64,000 nt of DNA from Ascochyta rabiei (lineage: Eukaryota; Ascomycota; Dothideomycetes; Pleosporales; Didymellaceae). The position numbers and the translations under genes are program-made. Of this stretch, positions 10,864-23,118 are shown in pieces. The stretch lies in assembly GCF_004011695.2 (NCBI RefSeq), contig NC_082417.1:682001-746000 (forward strand). Direction: 5' to 3'. Every line of letters starts with the position of its first letter. Within the stretch, counting starts at the first letter, position 1. Below the pieces are notes generated by a model. The model had not been told where the DNA came from. It made no database searches and saw only the letters and a program-made list of their open reading frames with translations.

Positions 10864-11052
10864 TCGATCCCACCAAGACGAAGCGAGAGAGGTGATGGCG
10901 TGAGCGATCTGGGGGGGGAACCATGTTGGAATGGCGATATGTGTACATGTAACTCTGCATACCGAGGCGCGCTTGCATAGACTGGCGTTTGGGGCATCTC
11001 CTTCTCTAGCGAAGCATTTGGATAGCGATGAGTTTGCATTCGCATTTACCTC

Positions 11053-11195
11053 GTTATTATTATTGTTATTATTATTATTATTATCATCATCATCATCATC
11101 ATCATCATCACCATCACCATCACCACCATCACCATCACCACCATCACCATCACCACCATCACCATCACCATCACCATCACCACCACCATCATCAA
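11053..11195. repeat. ATT then ATC/ACC trinucleotide repeat
   Basis: ATT units pass into ATC and then an ATCACC hexanucleotide pattern over about 140 bp, as if one tract had been remodelled by point mutation and re-expansion. Confidence 0.95.
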
Positions 11196-11458
11196 TAACC
11201 GCCCCCCCTCACCACCCCCCAAGACGCCCAAGCACACAATCCCTACTCCCCTCCCCCTCCCTCCCACCACCCACAGCATCTCGTCGGTACCCAGTCCATA
11301 CCGCCAGCGCCACGCAGCGGACCCGGCCTTGGTTTGCACCGAAGACGCAGTCAGCCCGCGAGAAACGATTGAGCGGGAGATTGACAATGGGGCGGGACAG
11401 AGGAGAAGGCGAGGAGAAGGCGAGGCAAGGCAAGGCGAGGTCGCAGAGTGACGGCGGC

Positions 11459-11531
11459 GATTGCGATTGCGATTGTCATGTGATTGTGATTGTGATTGTG
11501 ATTGTGATTGTGATTGTGATTGTCATGTGAT
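11459..11531. repeat. TGATTG hexanucleotide repeat
   Basis: About ten copies of a GATTGT-type unit, with TGTCATG interruptions at the ends. Confidence 0.9.
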
Positions 11532-11558
11532 TGTCATGTTGGATATGGTGGTATCTAC

Positions 11559-11563
<5 letters not shown>

Positions 11564-11593
<30 letters not shown>
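11564..11593. repeat. AG dinucleotide microsatellite
   Basis: Fifteen AG units. Confidence 0.95.
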
Positions 11594-11596
<3 letters not shown>

Positions 11597-11644
11597 AGGT
11601 AGCGACAAGAAGAAAGAGAAGAAAGAGCAAAGAGATGAAATGAA

Positions 11645-11713
11645 GAGGAAAGCCTTCGGAAGCTGAACGCAAAGCTGAATGCGAAGCTGAATGTGAAGCT
11701 GAATGCAAAGCTA
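11645..11713. repeat. 12-bp tandem repeat
   Basis: About five copies of an AAGCTGAATGCG-type unit with drift between copies. Confidence 0.85.

Positions 11714-11716
<3 letters not shown>

Positions 11717-11747
<31 letters not shown>
11717..11747. repeat. Poly-A tract
   Basis: A run of 31 A residues, about 130 bp beyond the SRE1 stop codon. No retroposed gene body or target-site duplication is visible next to it. Confidence 0.95.
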
Positions 11748-11749
<2 letters not shown>

Positions 11750-11874
11750 TCGCCATGGCTGCATTTTAATTCCTTGTTGAGAAAAAACGCCAGTAAACAC
11801 CAGTAGAAGAGGGGCTGCTTGATCCCTATTTTCAACCTAACAAGCAGAGCCGAAAAGAAAGAGGAAAGAGGACT

Positions 11875-14800
11875 TTATTGGCAGGTCTCGTCGTCTTTCA
11901 CACTCGCACTCGCATACCCGTCGTCGACATCGACCTCGGCGAGTCCGACGAGCGTCTTGCTGCTCTTGACACAGTACGCTACGATCCTGGTCCGGGCCTT
12001 GTTCGACAGGCCGCTGCGGCGGCCAGCCTCGCGGCCCACCCACAGGCGCAGTGCAGACGTGATGCGCTCGAGGCCGGAGCTGGTCTGGACTTGCAGCGAC
12101 GCGTCCTCCATGAAGCGGACGAGGATCTTGTAGCCGGCGACGAAGCCGAGGAGCGTGGTTGTGCACTCGGGGAGGAATGTGTTGTTGACGACGTAGATGG
12201 CGCGTTTGTGTGCGTGGCGGTGCGGGGATTCGATGAGGGATAGACATTTGGCCATGGTGAGGGCCTTGCGAACGTCGACTGCGACCGTGGCGTCGCCGAC
12301 GAGGTTGAGACCCGTCTCGCTGGCCTTTGAAGAAGGCGGGGTAGGAAGTGCCTCGAGGGCTTTGGCAATGCGAGCGTCGCGGTCCTCGTCGAAGACGACA
12401 GCATCTGCGACCAAAGCCCGCACCTGAGCTTGTGAGTTGGCGGGTGCCGTCTGAAGGGCAAGATCCAGGTCGAGAGTCGAGTCGACCGTCTTCGCCGCAA
12501 GATACGCAGCGAGACCCCGGTTCAGGACAAGACTCGAGTGCCATGCGGCAAGTGCGTCGAGCGGCGAGCTGATGGCGAAATCCTCTACAACGCCGTCCAT
12601 GGAAGGATCAACGACCGTGTTTTCAGCGCTCGGTCGGTTCCAGGCGAGGTTGTAGGCGCGCTGTACGATCGAAGGTACCAGCACTTCGTCGCACTCCCTC
12701 TCGATAAGAGCAGCCAAGTGGTCCGGCAGTGGCTCTGCCTCTGTGCCTTTCAGGTGGCTAGCGATGCGGTGCTCGCTACGGGCCGCATTCCAGTAGCTGC
12801 GGGCTAGCTTTGCGCTCAGCTCGTCCACTACCCGCCATCCGCCGTGCGTGGCACTCGAAGCCTCCCAGAGCAACACGCGAGTGTGCAGGGCTTTGAGCAT
12901 GAGTCGTGCTGGTGTATCTGGCAGGGTTCCAGACGCCATCAAACTCAGCACAAGGCGACTCTTGCTGATTTCTGCATCGCCGCCCGTGAGCTGCGCATCC
13001 AGCGCAATGTTCCAGGCCTTGACCCTCGCAACCTCCTGGTCTTTTGTAGTACCCGTGAGGTATGCGTAACCGTGCCAGCCGATGATTCTGCGTGTGCTGA
13101 GCTTCAGCGTTTTCAAAAGAAGCGCCGCGAGCTCCAGTGCAAAGTTGTGTTGAGGCACCCAGACGGTTTGAATGGCGGTCAGCCATGCTTTGCGGCGCAC
13201 CTCGACCGGAGAGGCGAGGGATGGTGCAGGAGCCAAGAGGAACGCAGGCAGCGACTTCTTCTTCAGCTTTGGCTTGGGGGTCAGCAAGGGAGCGAAGAGG
13301 TAGAAGAATGCGCCAAAGACAAGGAGCAGCTTCGCGATGGGTATCTGAGCCGTTGTGGCGCCGAGGGAGGTGGTAGGAGATAGAATGGAAGCGAGGTTGA
13401 TGGGGAGAGCGAAGAGACCACGGCCGGAGAGCTCTTCCTGCGGCTGTTCGCGGGCCGAAAACCCTTCGAGGATCATGAGACCGGCGAGAGAGCCTACCAT
13501 GAGCTTGCCCATCATTGCGCTGCTGCGGCGTCCATTCACCATGGGCGGACCTGGAGCCTGACGAGGCTGCGCAGTGTACTGTGGGTACGCATGGGCGTAG
13601 TGCTGCTGGGGCGGCAGGCCTTGCTGTAGAGCGCGAATGTTGTCGGGAACCGGTATCATGCCCTGCGGCGGGCCGGCCATGGGCATGTGGTGTGCGAATG
13701 GGTCCTCTTGGAATCGGCTAGCCTCGGGCGTACCGACGGATCCGTGCAGGGTCATGGGGCCTGAGATGGCCATCTTCTCGTAGCTCTCGATGCGTCCCTT
13801 CAGGGTGGCGACCTCGTCGGCCAGGCGCTTGTTGCGCTTCTCCAGATGGCGAATGTACTCGGTAGCCTTGGAGAGTACGGTAGCCTTGTTCAGCTTGTGA
13901 GCAGGGGTGAGGCCCTCGAGGTCCTCCGGGTCATCGTCCTCGTCGGTTCCGTTGGGTCGTGACATGACACGCAGGCTAGGGACGCTGTCGCGCAGGGCAG
14001 CAATCTTGTCGTTGAGGTTGGTTCGATACCGCTTTTCGATCATGTTGTGTGCCGTCTTCTTCGGCGGCTGCGATGCACCCTTTTTGCTCGAAGGCGGCTC
14101 ATCCAAGTCCTCGGTGTCCTCGGTCGACTTCCTCTTCTTCGAACTGGTGGCGGGCTCAGGTGAGGAGTGCGAAGACGAGGTGCCGTTGTGGAGAGAGCCG
14201 GGGCTGTGGTGCAGGCTCGGTGTGGAGGCAGGCGGGCCGGGGTGAACAAAGGGGGTGGGTGTGTAGAGCGCTTGCTGTGGTTGGGGCGGCGGCGGCGGCT
14301 GCTGCTGCCACATGGGCGGTGAGTAGAAGCCGTTCTGCTGGTGGGGGTCGACGGTGGAGGGGGAGCTCAGAGCGTTGCCATTGAAGTCGAAGGCGGCGGG
14401 CATGTCGACGGATCCGCCAAAGGTAAAGGGCACGCCAGACGGAGCGTACATGGGAGCAGAGATGGGGACGGCGGTGGCCTGGGCCTCGGTCATGGGAGGA
14501 GGCTGCGACGGCTGGGGGTTCTGTGAGGCGGCCGCAGGGTTGTACTGCATCCACTCGTTCCAGCTGGTCAGGTCGTTGGCCGGGGCGGCGAGCGTCATGT
14601 CGTCTCCGGCGGTGGAGAGCCAGGGGCCGCGCATGCCGCCAAAGGGAAAGTCGCTCGACATCATGGGGTCTTCCATGCTGTCGTCTGTCGGCGTCCTCAG
14701 CAGCGGGGGCGGGGGCGGAGGCGGAGGCTCTTGGCGACTGGTCGGTTGCGGTTGCTGTTGCTGTTGATGGTGCGGACTCGCGTAGTCGTCGAAGACGCAG

Positions 14801-14955
14801 TAAGGGCCAACCTGTTCACGCCGTGTCAGCACGGCCATCTATTGGTGACGGTGCGCCGGCAGAAGGGCAGCGCCGGCAGCAGCAACACGAGCACGCACGG
14901 CAATTCTCTCGAGCTCAAGCCCGTCGTCCGGGCTAGCATAGGCGTCAATAGCCAT
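11875..14955 (-). CDS. SRE1: SREBP-type bHLH transcription factor (Sre1/SrbA)
   Basis: A membrane-bound regulator of sterol synthesis and low-oxygen growth that is released by proteolysis when sterols or oxygen fall. The bHLH begins near 14055 and carries the SREBP-specific tyrosine in AHNMIEKRYRTNLNDK. A leucine-zipper-like helix follows (YIRHLEKRNKRLADEV). Two hydrophobic segments lie mid-protein (KLMVGSLAGLMILEGF and KLLLVFGAFFYLFAPLL), with the conserved DUF2014-like C-terminal region after them. The main frame opens at an ATG at 14838, but I prefer an extra first exon at 14899-14955 (MAIDAYASPDDGLELERIA). It has a GTGCGT donor and an acceptor at 14812 preceded by a CTGAC branch site, giving 997 residues. 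An acceptor at 14839 is also in phase. The N-terminal half is rich in Pro/Gln. Confidence 0.87.
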
Positions 14956-16253
14956 GAGGGGGGAGGGGGGGGGCGTGGGCAGTGAGCAGAGACTCGACTG
15001 CTGCGACGATGACATGGGAGGGCTGCGACGGTGACATGGGAGGGCTGCCACACACAGCCACGACGACAGCAAGAAGAGGCGGAAGAGGCGGAACGGGCAC
15101 GAGAAGGAGACAGCCCAAAGGAGGGGTGCAAGGAGGAAAGGCGCCGTCTTACCAGCAGAGGAGCCACGGATCAGGTCACCCTGTATTCCAGAAGCAGCTG
15201 GCCTGGAGGCTGAGCCTGAGCCTGAGCGGGACGGCGGGCAGTGGAATTGGCGGCACACGAGGGATGCACGCTGACGGCTATGCACGCATCAGCTAACTGC
15301 CCGGGGGGGGTGCTGCTGTGGCTGGACGAGTTTGCGCGTGTGGAGGGCAGAGGTGCAGCGCGCGGTGGGTATTGTGAGCCGATATGTCGTACGATGGCTC
15401 AAGGGACAGGGGAGGGGGCAACGGCGTGTCCAGGCGAGGGCGCCGGCAGGAGCAGAGACGGACGGTGCAGGATGCGAGTGTCTGGATGCGAGTGTCTGAA
15501 ATCTGGATGCGAGCGGCTGGAGGTGCCACCGGCTTGAGACACGCGGGCTTCTGTGCTCAGTCGGGGGAGAAACGCAGATGCAGTCGGCGACAAGGTCGGA
15601 CAAGTCAGTCGACAGTCGGTGTCTTTGCGCCTGCCTTGGCCTAGACACGCCCGTTCACCGCGCTGCCTGGCACCCGCCTCTGTCTGGCCCGGAACACGCC
15701 GAGGCCCTGCAGGCCTGCTCCCCGTACATGGCCCTGCTCCTCCACGGTGCCCCGCAGACACGCACCCATCAGCCCCATGGACATTTCATTTGCATTTGCA
15801 TTTGCCAATGCAGCCTGTCGATACCTACCCATGCGCGCTTCGTGTCTGCTCGCGGTTCCGGGCTGACAGCTCCGCGCATGACACATGGCACTTGGCACAC
15901 GGCACATGGCACATGTCAATCTGGCGGGAGATCTGCACGCGTGGGACCTGCATTGGCCGCCGCTACCGTCCAGCCCGTAGCCCCGTAGCCTGACGCGGAC
16001 GGTCGCTGAACGCTGGTAGCCTCACGTCACTCCTCGAAAACTTCCCATGGTCTACCGTCCTTCTAAGTTCTACCGTCCTCTGTAGAGCTGAATTTCTAAT
16101 CACGTGACTGTCCACCACCGTCGCCGACATCCAGCGCAACCCACGTGATGAGAGCGATGGGAGGTGCCGTGCAACGCTGATCCTGCTTGTATCCTCCGTG
16201 GTCCGCCCTAGCCATGGCTTTGTCCAATGCACCTCACGCCCTGAGCCTGCCGT
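14956..16253. other. SRE1 upstream region and 3' flank of GCS1
   Basis: No gene is recognised. A pyrimidine-rich tract (on the minus strand) lies directly upstream of the proposed SRE1 start codon. Two CACGTG E-boxes lie at the far end. Confidence 0.5.
16101..16147. promoter_or_regulatory. Pair of CACGTG E-boxes
   Basis: CACGTG occurs at 16101-16106 and 16142-16147, each inside a longer partly palindromic context (ATCACGTGA and CCACGTGAT). CACGTG is a generic bHLH target. The position, about 1.15 kb upstream of SRE1 and just past the GCS1 stop, makes a role in SRE1 control possible but unproven. Confidence 0.3.
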
Positions 16254-18539
16254 CTACCGTCGTGAGCCCAACATCTCCTTCCCGAGGCCGTCCCTTCCCT
16301 CCTCCTTCGTGATCTGCTCGGCCGCCTTGACAAGGTCGTACGTAATCTCGTCGCTGACAACACTGTCCTTCTTGTAGTCTGCGTGCGTCTGCACAAAATG
16401 CCTGATCCACTTCGCAGCCGTCCAGTGCCTTCCGTCCGCCCGCTTCCTGATCAAGTCCAGGTACCGTGCCAGCTCGCACCGCGTCTCCACATCAACGTTC
16501 ATGCTGTTGAGGTACGACTCGACGAGCGGGATGAGTCCGGGGAACCCGCCATCCGTGTGCTGCCCGTTGATGATCTCGTTGACGCTCATCTGCTCGTACT
16601 CCTCCTCAACAGGGCCAGGGGATGCTGGGCGGCTGGGCACGTCGGCTGGTGTGCTTGTGCCAGTTCCATGCATCCGGCTCGATGGATGCGACGAGAAGGG
16701 CTTTTTTCTGAACCAGAACTTCTGCGTCGAGACGGCGTCGCGAACGTGTGCCGTCTCCATGTTCTCGGATACGCGCGTGATGGGTATGTACAGGTTCAGG
16801 TGGAAGGACAGGATCGCGCGCGTAATCAAGACGATGAAAATGGAAAAGGCCGCGTTCTCAAAGTCGGTGATTTGTATCTCCATCGGCCGGAACTCAACAC
16901 GCCAGCCAATCTCGGAGCCCACTGGCGGTGGCTTGAAGCGCATATGTTGCCAGTTGGTGGATTGCAGGTTCTCGAAGTGGTCGGCCTTGTCAAGGTCCAG
17001 TTCCTTGAGGTCTTCGTTGAAGACCACAATGGGATCACGGATGAATAAGTGGGCAAAGTGGGTTGCCAGAACCTCGTCCATACCGCCCTCGACGAGACGT
17101 TTCTTGATGTCGCCGTCGATGATGAGGTCAGGGTCCAGGTACTCGCGCCGTAACCGCGGGTCTTGAGAGATGTAGGTGGAGTTGGATGCGTACCGAGACT
17201 TGGGCAACCGCCAGCGATCATTCTTGAGAGGCTACCAACGTCAGCAATGTCGCCCAGGACACGTCGTCGTCTACTTACCTTCTCTCCCAGCTCCTCTGGC
17301 GTACGATCATCAACCGCTCGACTAATCTGGTTCCAGCGCACATCGGTGTCGGCCAAGAAGCCCTTGTAAACGGGTGTAGCTGCAGTGAGTGCAAGCAGAA
17401 TAGGTCCCAGTGGGCTGAGCTGATCGTACATCGTCCGCCCTTCCTCAATGTTCTTGGCTTGGAACGTAATCTGCAGGCAGCAGCTGCCCATACCGAAAGC
17501 CATGGCATCCATATGGATGTAGTTGTCTGGAGCAGCACCATTACGGACATCGTCATCCTCGGGCCAATTGTGCAAGTCGTAGTTGACAGTCGGATCCTTC
17601 CAAGGCCATGGTGTGTTCTCATCCCTGAACACCGGCACGTTGACCTGCACTTTCCTGCCTCTCCGCCAGCGAATGTTAGCGGCCAAGGTGGGAAAGCGGA
17701 TGTGTGGGTTTGCAATCTCGTCCGGCACGAACTGAGATCGTAGTTTTGGTCCTGATGGCGGATAGTCAGGGATCAGAGAGTCCTTGTTACCAAGTCGGGG
17801 AAACGTCGTCAGTGTGATGGGGAACTCCGTCGCCTCCATATGCTCCTTTGCGATTTTGCGTCTGCGCAAATGTTATGAGCATGCATACAATGACAGTCAG
17901 GCTCAGACACGTACCTCCACCTCATGTTCGGCTCGACATCCAAGAGGTCCTTGAAGCCAATACCCCACGGTTTCCCGGGAGTCGCTTCAAGCATGAAGCG
18001 CCCGAACTCGGGATGAAAGACGGGTGCAGGGTTGGCTATCCCTCTGCTATGGTCAACACGACTTCTCGGCATCCGTCGCTGTAGACTCACTTTGTGTCGC
18101 CTGTCTGTACATCAGGAACACCACCACCTTCGGCAAGCAGCTTTTCATCCGTAGCTAGCGCTGCAAGGATGTCTGCCTGGCGAAGAGACAACCGAACCTT
18201 GCGGTTGTTTTGATCATAGCAGACCACCAAGTACTCGATCTTCACCCTGGTCAGCGAAAGCTCTTTGCTCTTTTCAACAGCTGTTCTACCTCGTCTCCCC
18301 ATAGCAGTGCATCTCTTTCTTTGCCTTTGTAGTCGCGCCAGATGGCCAGGAGTTGCTGCCACACATGTCAAATTCGACATCTCATGATACGCCGGTTCGA
18401 GCATACTTCAATACCCCAAGATCTGACATGACTGGCGACCTTCTTAGCCTCAGGCCACTCGAGCGGTGTTCCAATAGCACTTCTCCGGCATTAACATCTG
18501 CAATGAAAGCTGACAACGCATGTCTCACAGTAGACCCAT
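16254..18539 (-). CDS. GSH1: Glutamate-cysteine ligase catalytic subunit
   Basis: This enzyme catalyses the first, rate-limiting step of glutathione synthesis, joining glutamate and cysteine with ATP in the cytosol. I resolve seven exons: 18529-18539, 18407-18479, 18290-18355, 18091-18239, 17915-18046, 17279-17861 and 16254-17231. They give 663 residues, close to the yeast enzymes. The 11-nt first exon supplies MGL and two bases of the next codon; splicing gives MGLLAIGTPLEWPEAKK, the expected family N-terminus. Later junctions restore LLWGDEIEYLVV, FHPEFGRFMLEATPG, EPNMRWRRKIAKEHM and EELGEKPLKNDRW. The catalytic-domain signature MDAMAFGMGSCCLQIT is in exon 6. Introns are 43-57 nt. Exon 5 could start three bases later (18043), because the acceptor is a TAGCAG tandem. 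Confidence 0.93.
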
Positions 18540-21097
18540 TCCGTCACGATCTCCAAGGGCTCAATCTCTTTCCGGGGAAACGGGCGGTCCGAAGGTGTGT
18601 GATTGAACGACAGCAATAGGTAGTTTTGCACGGTGGCGGGGTTTGGTCGTTCCGAAAGCACGACAGATCTAAGCGTAGTGGGGCAGACTTCGGTCGAAAC
18701 AGGTGGGATCTCACGAGGGCAACGCTGCGTCCGCGATGCGCGCAGGGTCGTGACAAGCAAGCAGGAGATGTGACGACGGTGACTCGAGACGCCAATGTCC
18801 AACGTCAGGAACCAGGCTGGCTGGACCTAACGATTTGGCTGACAAATGTGAGGGGACTGAGGTTTTCCGGCATTCCGAAGGGTGGAGCGATGTTCCGATC
18901 GTTTGTGGGTCTAGACGGCTTCACTACAACATCATCTCGTCAGCGCATGTTGATGCCAGTGAAGCCCGGGCACCTTGTGCCGCATCAAGGCTGCCTATTT
19001 CCGAGTGAGCACAATGACTTCCAAAAAGAGTCAACCCATGTTCGTCGTTCGATACAGCCGCGCTGTCAGCAAGAATCCGAACGGCTGTGTGCGCAGCTGT
19101 AGAGAAGAAAGCGTTGAGAAGTAGGAAGCGCTTGAACTTTCCGAAAATAGGCTTTACAGGTGCACTCTCACCTCCAGGAGCACAAGCACGATCTGCACGA
19201 GCAGAATTTGCATCTACTAGACTGCCGCCGGACAGGCTCTTGACTAGATTTTGGTTACGGCTCGTGGAGAAGCAAGGAGTCCACGACTGCAAACCTGCAA
19301 GCCCATGCCTCTAGTAAAGAAACCTCACATCCACTCTCCAGCGTGCACACGTGCGCATGGCACCAGAGATGTAACTGCACACAGACGTCAGAGGGGATCC
19401 GTCGAGCATCCAAGCCCAGCTTCAAGCCATGCCAAAGGACCCTTGGAACCCCAAACAACGCTTCTCAACGCTGCGCTGCGCTGGCTGCACCACACAAGCC
19501 CTCAACAGTATCTCAGGCTTCGCGCCTCTCCATCCATGCGCAACCGTTGCCAGCGGCCCACAACGCCCACCCAACCCCATCCACAGTGCGCCAACCCCCC
19601 AGCTCGACAACCCACCCTGCCGCCGTGCAGCAAGCCAGCACCCGCTCCGAAACAAGTCGACTTCCACATGACCGCTTTTTCGCCCAACAATCGGGATGAC
19701 AATGTGTCGTTGGCAAGCCAGCGGGAACGCGCTCGTCCCACACCACCCAAAGCGGACAAAGGAGGGTCCAGCAAGCTTGGAAGTCGGGCAGCGCCCGTGG
19801 GCACGACGAACCGTCGATCTGAGATCGACTCTCTTGCGTGGTTACGGCAATAATCCGTCTCCACACGGCCGGTTTCTTCGAGAGTCTTTGGTTGGATGCG
19901 GCAGTCTTGTGTCACCCCCCCACTCTCCACCATCTCACTGTCTCAATAGACCGCTTCTCGTTCGCGCCGCCTGTGCGGGGATTCCGTAGGTGCATCGAGG
20001 CTGTCGTGCATTCGCTACGCAAACGAAAAGGCCACCGTGTGCTCGCCCCTCTCGGCGGCGTGCATGGCTGTCTTACTGGGATGGGAGGCTACGTTGTGCG
20101 AGATTCTTTCATCAGATCTCACTTGGTGGCACCATGGCAAACCAAAAGTGGCCTGACAGGTTCCCCTTCCGCAAAAACGGCTCCTTTGGTCTGGCCCTAC
20201 GTACAGGTGTTTGGCGAAGAGATAGGGTTGTATCGACTTGACTCAGTCCACTACTGACTGGTCCACAAGCCGACGATCCTGAGCATCGTGCAAAAGAGGT
20301 GTAGTGGAGATCTAGATCTCGATAGGTATAGCATTTACGTAGCTAGGCCTAAAAGCCGCATGGTATCTCTTGAAAATGACAAAACACCTGACGCTTATGC
20401 ACATCTGACAAAGTGCGAGTCATACAAAGGTGCCATGGAAAAACAACCTCTCGCTCACTGGCGAGTTTCTGATGCCAACGCCAGCCTGCGATGAATCCAC
20501 CCTAATCTAGGATCAAGTATGAAGAACGCCATGAACCAGTGGTTGGGCCTAGTAGCCCTGCGCGTATGCCAAAATGCAACTGACGCTGGTATATAACAGT
20601 AAAAATCTAGCAAGAGTCTTCCAAAACGATCACGTGCCGTAATAGGAAGGCTTGATGTCTAAGAAAACCCATGAGTGTGCGAATAGTCTGGGATGTGTTC
20701 AAAGCAGCCTCACGTCCTCGCACGTGACCTGAGACTACCACTCAAACTCACCATCCGCTTCTGTGCATCGTTGAACTTGGTCACTGGCGAAGATATCGAA
20801 CAAAGATGCTTCCAGATCCAACGTAATGTGTGAGGGACTCGTCTCTAATAAGACGTCCTATAATGGCATGATGTAGAACCGTACGCCAACGCTCCAGTAA
20901 TAAAGCAAACGATGCTTGAAATGCTGTCGAGAGATGCAAGGAAATGGTGAGTAAGGGTTCGTGCCGGTTCGAGGGGTTACGAGAATAAACAGAGATCGGT
21001 CGAGGTAGCCACTGGATCGGAAGAGGAAGTAGCGAATCTTGTAGAGTACGCAGTGGACTTGAGTCTGGCCGACCGTGATTTGTAGGGCATCCGTTGC
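18540..21097. other. 2.6 kb without recognised genes (GSH1 promoter, nsdD 3' flank)
   Basis: Open frames here are short and low-complexity and resemble no family I know. The right end must hold the nsdD terminator and the left end the GSH1 promoter. No tRNA or repeat is evident. Confidence 0.5.

Positions 21098-23118
<2,021 letters not shown>

Larger units (their letters stand above)
10864..11874. other. Intergenic, convergent 3' ends of PFA3 and SRE1
   Basis: No gene is seen. The stretch carries five separate simple-sequence tracts, listed individually. Confidence 0.7.

Noticed and set aside
11717..11747. Poly-A tract as the tail of a retroposed element
   Set aside because: No element body, reverse-transcriptase remnant or target-site duplication flanks it.
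18600..21000. Several 80-200 codon frames in the stretch between GSH1 and nsdD
   Set aside because: They overlap each other on both strands, lack domains and splice logic, and look like chance frames.
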